Positions 63,674-64,000 of a stretch of DNA of 64,000 nucleotides are shown piece by piece. The position numbers and the translations under genes were made by a program. Within the stretch, counting starts at the first letter, position 1. Every line of letters begins with the position of its first letter. Source of the stretch: Streptomyces sp. GKU 895 (lineage in GTDB: Bacteria > Actinomycetota > Actinomycetes > Streptomycetales > Streptomycetaceae); contig MWJO01000014.1 of assembly GCA_002027195.1 (NCBI GenBank), positions 1 to 64,000 on the forward strand, in the 5' to 3' direction. Below the pieces are notes generated by a model, which was given only the letters and a program-made list of their open reading frames with translations, was not told the origin of the DNA and searched no databases.

Positions 63674-64000
63674 TCAGCTGTCGCAGGCGACCCCGTCGTT
63701 GTCGCGGTCCAGGTGGGAGGCGTAGCCGGGCTGGCCGCGGTAGATGGGGGCGGCGCCGGCGGCGCGGGCTTCGCTGCAGTTGGCGTAGTAGACGCCTCCG
63801 GAGTCGCCGTCCGAGCCGGAGCCGGAGCCGGAGCCAGAGCCGGAGCCGGCCCCGGTGTCCGCCTCGGCTCGCGCCGTGACCGTCTTGGTGACCTTGACGG
63901 TCTCCGTGGCGGTCACGGTGGCCGCCGGTTCCGGCTCGGCCGTTTCGGTCGCCGTGGCCGTGGCCGTCACGGTGGCCGTCGGTGCCGGCTTGGCGGCCGC
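63674..64000 (-). CDS. Excalibur-domain protein, 5' end beyond window
   Basis: C-terminal about 108 residues of a protein that begins beyond position 64000. The visible part starts with a Thr/Ala/Val repeat (TATVTATATATETAEPEP), followed by a Gly-Ser linker (six GS units) and an excalibur domain (YYANCSEARAAGAAPIYRGQ ... LDRDNDGVACDS) ending at the stop. The same domain occurs in the neighbouring LAETG protein, but here there is no sorting motif. Likely secreted. The true start and any signal peptide are outside. Confidence 0.75.
   Translation of the reverse strand, partial: AAAKPAPTATVTATATATETAEPEPAATVTATETVKVTKTVTARAEADTGAGSGSGSGSGSGSDGDSGGVYYANCSEARAAGAAPIYRGQPGYASHLDRDNDGVACDS

Noticed and set aside
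63790-63850. Short GC-rich repeats that could suggest a CRISPR or microsatellite element
   Set aside because: They code for Gly-Ser linker units of a surface protein; no spacers or direct-repeat structure of CRISPR type.

Overview
The window is very GC-rich, with GTG and ATG starts, strong third-position G/C bias, and gene content that fits a Streptomyces chromosome (inference). Many genes are core loci that lie close together in Streptomyces genomes: phoH, ybeY, a CorC-like protein, era, leuA, recO, uppS, the znuACB-zur operon, glyS, dus and ppdK. From memory this resembles the SCO2494-SCO2539 region of S. coelicolor; I could not run a synteny check. No rRNA, tRNA, CRISPR array, insertion sequence or large biosynthetic cluster was seen.

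Layout. 1-4.2 kb: a cut-off MFS gene, a frameshifted IclR regulator divergent from a glucarate dehydratase gene, and a PfkB sugar kinase. 4.2-17 kb: the phoH-ybeY-corC-(MmcQ) block, then a deaminase-like gene and era. This block is interrupted twice: by an MFS exporter with its divergent XRE/MmyB-type regulator, and by a three-gene secreted/surface cluster (WxL/DUF916-like) plus a second-type amtB-glnK pair with a GlnR-like box. 17-25 kb: a regulator/reductase pair, a sugar MFS-beta-glucosidase operon, a protealysin-type protease with its emfourin-type inhibitor, and leuA behind a Leu-rich leader peptide. 25-35 kb: a TerB-like gene, an MMPL exporter with a two-component system, small catabolic and regulatory genes, a class A beta-lactamase and a TIM-barrel protein often labelled 'abortive infection'. 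36-45 kb: recO, uppS, a histidine phosphatase, the zinc operon and glyS. 45-52 kb: an exporter, an aldo/keto reductase with a TetR regulator, two DHA2-type MFS exporters and a third MmyB-type regulator. 52-64 kb: dus, an LTA-synthase-like sulfatase, two glycan hydrolases divergent from a ROK repressor, ppdK, and two excalibur-domain surface proteins; the last runs off the end.

How the genes work together. Several divergent regulator/target pairs carry visible palindromes (IclR/gudD, MmyB/MFS twice, Zur/znuACB, ROK/glycosidases, TetR loci). Nitrogen (GlnR, AmtB, GlnK), zinc (Zur) and leucine (attenuator) control can each be read from the DNA.

Caution on sequence quality. Seven loci show single-base or compensating indels in otherwise well conserved genes. 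Several lie in G or C runs, and two share the same local context. Base-calling or assembly error is at least as likely as real gene loss.
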